Notes under the pieces: model-generated
The model's input: the letters and a program-made list of their open reading frames with translations, nothing else
Databases searched by the model: none
What the model was told of the DNA's origin: nothing
Source: Tragulus kanchil
Taxonomy: Eukaryota > Chordata > Mammalia > Artiodactyla > Tragulidae
Reading direction: 5' to 3'
Length of the DNA stretch: 64,000 nucleotides
Assembly: GCA_022376925.1 (NCBI GenBank)
Contig: JAIOJX010000032.1
Location: 104,214,794-104,278,793, forward strand
Translations under genes and position numbers: made by a program
Shown: in pieces, positions 59,404-64,000 of the stretch
Numbering within the stretch: position 1 is the first letter of the stretch
Layout of the letters: every line of letters begins with the position of its first letter

Positions 59404-59454
59404 GTAAGATGCTAATGACATCAGCATTATATAGCATTGGTGTTTTCTTCAAGT

Positions 59455-60405
59455 TGTGTTATGCTTTTTATGTTATTTTTCTTGGAAAATGACAAGCATG
59501 CTATTTAAACTGGCATCAAGCATATTTTAGTTATTATGAAGTTGAACTTCTAGTAGCTACTGTGAGAGATTTTGTGGGCTTTAAATTTCATTTGTTTGCT
59601 GAGACAGTGTTTATTTTGTACTATAGATAGGGACACCTTTGTTTAACCAAGTATTTGGTTTAGACAAAGGTAACAGTAATTACCCTTCTCATAATTCATC
59701 ACTGTCCTTTCAGTGGATAGTATAATTTTCCTAAGCCTTTCAATCATAGGCTGGATGACTTAGCTCCAAGTTGTTTTTACTGAATCAGGCCTTTGACTCA
59801 GTATTTAATAGTGTATTCTTTGTGAGTCATGCCAATGGAAGACATAACTAGAGTCTTTGCCATCTCTTAAGCCATTATTCTTACCTTTTGCCCGAAGCAA
59901 TGTGTTTAATAGAAGCAACCTGTAATCAGGACAAAATTGATATTTAGCTTTAAAAAAAAACTATAATGAAATTTTCTTCATTCATTACCTCACACTGTTT
60001 ATTCAGTGTAGCAGAAGGTACCTTTTTTTCCCCCTATTCACTATGCCACTATTTACATCTAATCTTTTTTTTTTTTTTTATGGGTCAGTCCTAACTGGCC
60101 ATCTTTTATATGTGCATAATTCGCTTCAGTTTATTATCTAGTACCTTTGAGAAGTATATTACAAATACATGATTGGGTGGAGAGAAGAATAAAATTGTGG
60201 TGGTGAAGTGTTACATTACAGGAGAGAAATGACTCTAGTGAACTAAATGAAGGAATGTATGTGCTAGAGACTCATTCCCCCTTCAGAATCCTGCTGCAGA
60301 ACATTTTGTAAGTTCAGTTTTCTTAGAATTTAGGGTGTTAGACTGATTGCTTTGTTTTATTTTCCTGCCATGTGAATACCCTTGCTGCTCAACTAAGTAT
60401 TCCAG
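59455..60405. other. TMEM59 intron 2, nothing confident
   Basis: AT-rich intron between exons 2 and 3 with no repeat or conserved element that I recognise, apart from short T-runs at 60068-60080. Confidence 0.5.
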
Positions 60406-60914
60406 TTCTTAACAGTAACATCATATATTTGTATAAATTGCTAAAGTATATCATTTTGTTTAACCCCATGAAATAGGTGGTATTAAGTCAGTTTTAGACA
60501 TGATAGAAATCAGTAGTCAAGAAATGTTAAATAGCTCTACCTAAATCACAACATACACAGCCAGCAGATAATCGAGCCAGATTTTCAGGATGCCAATTCA
60601 GTGTTTGTATTTCTCTGCAAACCTTAGCTGTGGGGATCACCTCATATGAATGTCATCATATAGCCCAAAGCCTGAGTGTGCAATTAATAGATTTATACCT
60701 GAAACATTTGACTTGTGGGAGGCAGAAGATATGGGGTCTTATTAAAGTAATACATTTGCTATTATTGCCAAATGTGGAAATTCATATTAATGAAATACCT
60801 TTTAAAGCATAAGAATTTGCTTTATAAAATGCCAAATTCCTTACTTTCTATTCTATCCCTTTTCTTTCTCTCCTTCTCTTTTTTCTCTTGTAATTTACTG
60901 TTTTTCTTTTCCAG

Positions 60915-61009
60915 CATGTACAGAAGCGTATTCCCAATCTGATGAGCAATATGCTTGCCATCTTGGTTGCCAGAATCAGCTGCCATTCGCTGAACTGAGA
61001 CAAGAACAA
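60915..61009 (+). CDS. TMEM59: TMEM59 exon 3 (copy a)
   Basis: TTTTCTTTTCCAG acceptor, then two bases completing an alanine codon with exon 2 and 31 codons: CTEAYSQSDEQYACHLGC and QNQLPFAELRQEQ, then a GTACGA donor. Length 95 nt (phase 1 to 0). It continues the cysteine-rich luminal domain of TMEM59. The match to the family is very high. The exon occurs again 1139 bases downstream; 95 nt is not a multiple of three, so using both copies would break the frame. Confidence 0.93.
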
Positions 61010-62053
61010 GTACGAAACAATACTGCCTTTCAGAGATGCCTGCTTAGATTGCACTTTGTGTTGAAATGTATACTGTCCACATGATCTTAGTGTTCTATTT
61101 TATAATCTTCAGCAAACAAATTATTTTTGCAAATAGAAATGTCAGTTAGTTACTTTTGTCTAATGCTTTACTGTTGAGAGGTATGTTCACACCCATAATC
61201 TCATTTTGGTTTTGGTTTTTTCCTTGGTCCAGTGACAATATTATCCCTATTTTGCAATATGAAAACAGCTGAGAGAAGTGGAGAGTTCCATTTTTTCACC
61301 CCCTCCTTCATTGCCTTAGATCAGCATCATTTCTCACCTGTTTTACTAAATTAGCTTCCAGTCTATTTTCCCACTTCAACCACTTTTAGTCCATCCTTTA
61401 GTCTGTGTCTGGATATTTATTTTCTAAATGGATGTTCATGCCATGGTTCTTCTGTCTTATATGCTTGAGTAGCTCCTATTATAGGCAACTTTAAGTCCAA
61501 ACCATTTATCACAGCCTGGCTTCTGAGTGTCTCTTCTATGTTTTTAAATTCATCTCTTAACAGTAACATCATATAAATGCTAAAGTATATCATTTTGTTT
61601 AACCCCATGAAATAGGTGGTATTAAGTCAGTTTTAGACATGATAGAAATCAGTAGTCAAGAAATGTTAAATAGCTCTACCTAAATCACAACATACACAGC
61701 CAGCAGATAATCGAGCCAGATTTTCAGGATGCCAATTCAGTGTTTGTATTTCTCTGCAAACCTTAGCTGTGGGGATCACCTCATATGAATGTCATCATAT
61801 AGCCCAAAGCCTGAGTGTGCAATTAATAGATTTATACCTGAAACATTTGACTTGTGGGAGGCAGAAGATATGGGGTCTTATTAAAGTAATACATTTGCTA
61901 TTATTGCCAAATGTGGAAATTCATATTAATGAAATACCTTTTAAAGCATAAGAATTTGCTTTATAAAATGCCAAATTCCTTACTTTCTATTCTATCCCTT
62001 TTCTTTCTCTCCTTCTCTTTTTTCTCTTGTAATTTACTGTTTTTCTTTTCCAG

Positions 62054-62148
62054 CATGTACAGAAGCGTATTCCCAATCTGATGAGCAATATGCTTGCCAT
62101 CTTGGTTGCCAGAATCAGCTGCCATTCGCTGAACTGAGACAAGAACAA
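62054..62148 (+). CDS. TMEM59: TMEM59 exon 3 (copy b, same exon repeated)
   Basis: Exact copy of the exon at 60915-61009 with the same acceptor, donor and flanking intron, lying in the second half of the 60408/61556 tandem repeat. Downstream the intron continues naturally past 62692 to the window end. The further exons, which carry the transmembrane segment and the cytosolic tail, lie outside the window. Confidence 0.9.
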
Positions 62149-62819
62149 GTACGAAACAATACTGCCTTTCAGAGATGCCTGCTTAGATTGCACTTTGTGT
62201 TGAAATGTATACTGTCCACATGATCTTAGTGTTCTATTTTATAATCTTCAGCAAACAAATTATTTTTGCAAATAGAAATGTCAGTTAGTTACTTTTGTCT
62301 AATGCTTTACTGTTGAGAGGTATGTTCACACCCATAATCTCATTTTGGTTTTGGTTTTTTCCTTGGTCCAGTGACAATATTATCCCTATTTTGCAATATG
62401 AAAACAGCTGAGAGAAGTGGAGAGTTCCATTTTTTCACCCCCTCCTTCATTGCCTTAGATCAGCATCATTTCTCACCTGTTTTACTAAATTAGCTTCCAG
62501 TCTATTTTCCCACTTCAACCACTTTTAGTCCATCCTTTAGTCTGTGTCTGGATATTTATTTTCTAAATGGATGTCTCATGCCATGGTTCTTCTGTCTTAT
62601 ATGCTTGAGTAGCTCCCTATTATAGGCAACTTTAAGTCCAAACCATTTATCACAGCCTGGCTTCTGAGTGTCTCTTCTATGTCATCTCTTAAAATTTCCA
62701 CCCTCATACTCTATCCAAACATTCTGGGAAAAGTTTTTAATTTTATTTTTATTAACTTTGGCATAGGAAATACAACCACATGGTACAGATTCAAAAGGTT
62801 AAAAAAAAAAAAAGAAAAG

Positions 62820-63045
62820 TGTACAGTTGCCCCTTGAAAACCATGGGTTTGAACTGAGGGTCCATTTGCACTTGAATTGCACTTGAATTTTTTTTTTAAA
62901 TGGAGTACCACACTATATGGTCTACAGTTGGTTGAATTCTCAGATGCAGAATCGTGGATATGGGGTACTGACTATAATCCATGTGTATACACAGATTTCA
63001 GCACCCCTGGCCCCTGCATTGTTCAAAAATCAGTTGTATAGTGAG
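62820..63045 (+). mobile_element. old interspersed repeat of uncertain family
   Basis: ACAGTTGCCCCTTGAAAACC, GGGTTTGAACTGAGGGTCC, CTACAGTTGGTTGAATTCTC and CAGCACCCCTGGCCCCTGC match a common mammalian repeat whose name I cannot fix (probably DNA-transposon derived). Confidence 0.45.
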
Positions 63046-63275
63046 AAGTCTCTTATGCCTATATCTCTTAGCCACTCAATTTTCCTCCGTTAATGTAGCC
63101 AGGGTTACCAGTGCAGAGGTATTTTATACATATGGAAGGATTCATGCACTCTTTTCTAAAATATAAAGTATAAAGAATGTCTACTCATCTTTTTCACTAC
63201 ATACATATTTCGTTATATGGATGTATCATTTATTTAAGCAATCCCTTGTGGACATGTAGGGTTGTTTCTGATTTT

Positions 63276-63590
63276 TTTTTTTTTTAAAGATTTATTTATT
63301 TTTTTGGGTGGGGTGGGGGGGGGGGGGAGGGAGGGGAGCAGGCGGGCCACTTCCATTGGTCTTTCACTTATCCATTTTCATCCATCTTTGTTCTTTGGCC
63401 CTTGTGGGCCTCCCATTGCAGCGGCCTCTGTTGTGGCAGAGCTCCGGCTCGGTAATTGGACACATCAGTCTAGCCGCTCTGCGGCACATGGGATCTTCGC
63501 AGGCCAGGGATCTTCCCAGGCCAGGGATCGAACTGGCGCTCCCTGCACTGCAAGGCGGTGTCCTTACCCACTGGACCACCATGGAAGCCC
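63276..63590 (-). mobile_element. CHR-like tRNA SINE
   Basis: Complement copy with a long G-run next to the tail and GGACCACCATGGAAGCCC at the head. Target duplication TGTTTCTGATTTT at 63263-63275 and 63591-63603. A small internal tandem (CAGGCCAGGGATCTTC twice) is present near 63500. Confidence 0.93.
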
Positions 63591-63603
63591 TGTTTCTGAT
63601 TTT

Positions 63604-64000
63604 CTAAATTTATATGTAATGTTGCATTTATATGCAATGTTGTATTTTTTGCATTTATATCTATAGAATAAAATCCTAGTAACACCATTGCTGAGTTAAG
63701 AAGTATATGCATTTTTAATTTTGAGAAGTAGAGCAAAATTGCCCTCTGTGGAGTTTCTTTCAGATTTTAAAATTGAGATATAATTTATACTGTGAAAATC
63801 ACCCTTCTGAAGTATTCATTGCAATAGTTTTTAATCTGTTCAGTCTGCAACCATCATCACTAATTCCACAACATTTTCATTATCAAAAAAGAAATCTCTT
63901 ACCCATTAGCAATCACTCTTCTTTCCTCCCCCTCCCAGTCAATGTACTACTTTTGTAAAAGTTTTAAATTGTATTTCTCCTATGAGTAATTTTAAACCAT
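63604..64000. mobile_element. old L1-like remnant
   Basis: AACACCATTGCTGAGTTAAG, AAAATTGCCCTCTGTGGAG and AAAATTGAGATATAATTTATAC resemble two pieces of old L1M 3' sequence. Low divergence estimate not possible by eye. Confidence 0.4.

Larger units (their letters stand above)
57308..59452. repeat. tandem ~1.08-kb duplication 16 (57308-58391 / 58392-59452)
   Basis: TGAAGATGTCATCATTTATC restarts at 58392. Copy 2 is missing bases about 100 nt in (GTTTCTAAATATA against GTTTTCTTTTTAAAAAATATA), and copy 1 is altered in its last 20 bases. It duplicates TMEM59 exon 2 and makes the 56190-56520 stretch triple. Confidence 0.96.
60408..62692. repeat. tandem ~1.14-kb duplication 17 (60408-61555 / 61556-62692)
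   Basis: CTTAACAGTAACATCATAT restarts at 61556; copy 2 lacks about 9 bases at its start and copy 1 carries an extra TTTTTAAATT at its end. It duplicates TMEM59 exon 3. Small indels elsewhere are single bases (GATGTTCATG/GATGTCTCATG). Confidence 0.96.

Noticed and set aside
12417..62692. The tandem duplications as a real satellite, segmental duplication cluster or novel amplification system
   Set aside because: Each unit has a different sequence, the length is constant, joints are ragged with errors, and interior divergence is almost nil. This is the signature of assembly overlap.
63262..63666. 134-codon open frame near the right end
   Set aside because: It is the complement of a SINE with its flanks; same peptide pattern as other SINE copies.

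Overview
The window is nuclear DNA from an even-toed ungulate, most likely a ruminant. It carries BovB LINE ORF2 fragments, Bov-tA/Bov-A SINEs, CHR-type tRNA SINEs, L1, MIR, L2, a Tigger1 transposon and MaLR-like LTRs. It also has spliced exons of two orthologues of human 1p32.3 genes. There is no sign of bacterial genes, CRISPR or operons; nearly all short ORFs are repeat or CpG-island shadows.

Gene layout: TCEANC2 runs on the minus strand. Its first coding exon is near 44.9 kb (and again at 43.8 kb), the second near 22.0 kb (damaged and partial copies at 20.8 and 23.1 kb) and the third near 3.1 kb; its last coding part lies left of the window. TMEM59 runs on the plus strand. Exon 1 is at 46472-46660, exon 2 near 58.2 and 59.3 kb, and exon 3 near 60.9 and 62.1 kb; the rest lies right of the window. 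The two genes are head to head over a GC-rich bidirectional promoter at about 45.87-46.76 kb that holds a perfect ACTAYRNNNCCCR motif, ETS-type sites and a YY1-like site over the TMEM59 start codon.

The dominant structural signal is that from 12.4 to 62.7 kb the sequence restarts itself 17 times. Each time about 1.07-1.17 kb is repeated head to tail, nearly identical inside but with small indels, gaps or unmatched filler concentrated within tens of bases of the joint. The joints fall in unrelated sequence (MIR, Tigger1, BovB, introns, exons). This is best read as 17 unmerged contig-end overlaps, i.e. false duplications, and not biology. Collapsing them removes about 19 kb, leaves about 45 kb of unique sequence, restores single-copy exons and brings the Tigger1 copy to roughly consensus length. 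An annotation taken literally would give duplicated, frame-breaking exons in both genes.

Other points of interest are a high-copy tRNA-type SINE (at least 8 copies, several with clear target-site duplications, one nested head-on inside another), a GC-rich retrocopy-like insert of unknown source at 39641-39972, and a chimeric Bov-A/BovB retro-insertion inside an older BovB. I found no new functional system; the finding that matters most is the assembly pattern and its effect on the two genes.
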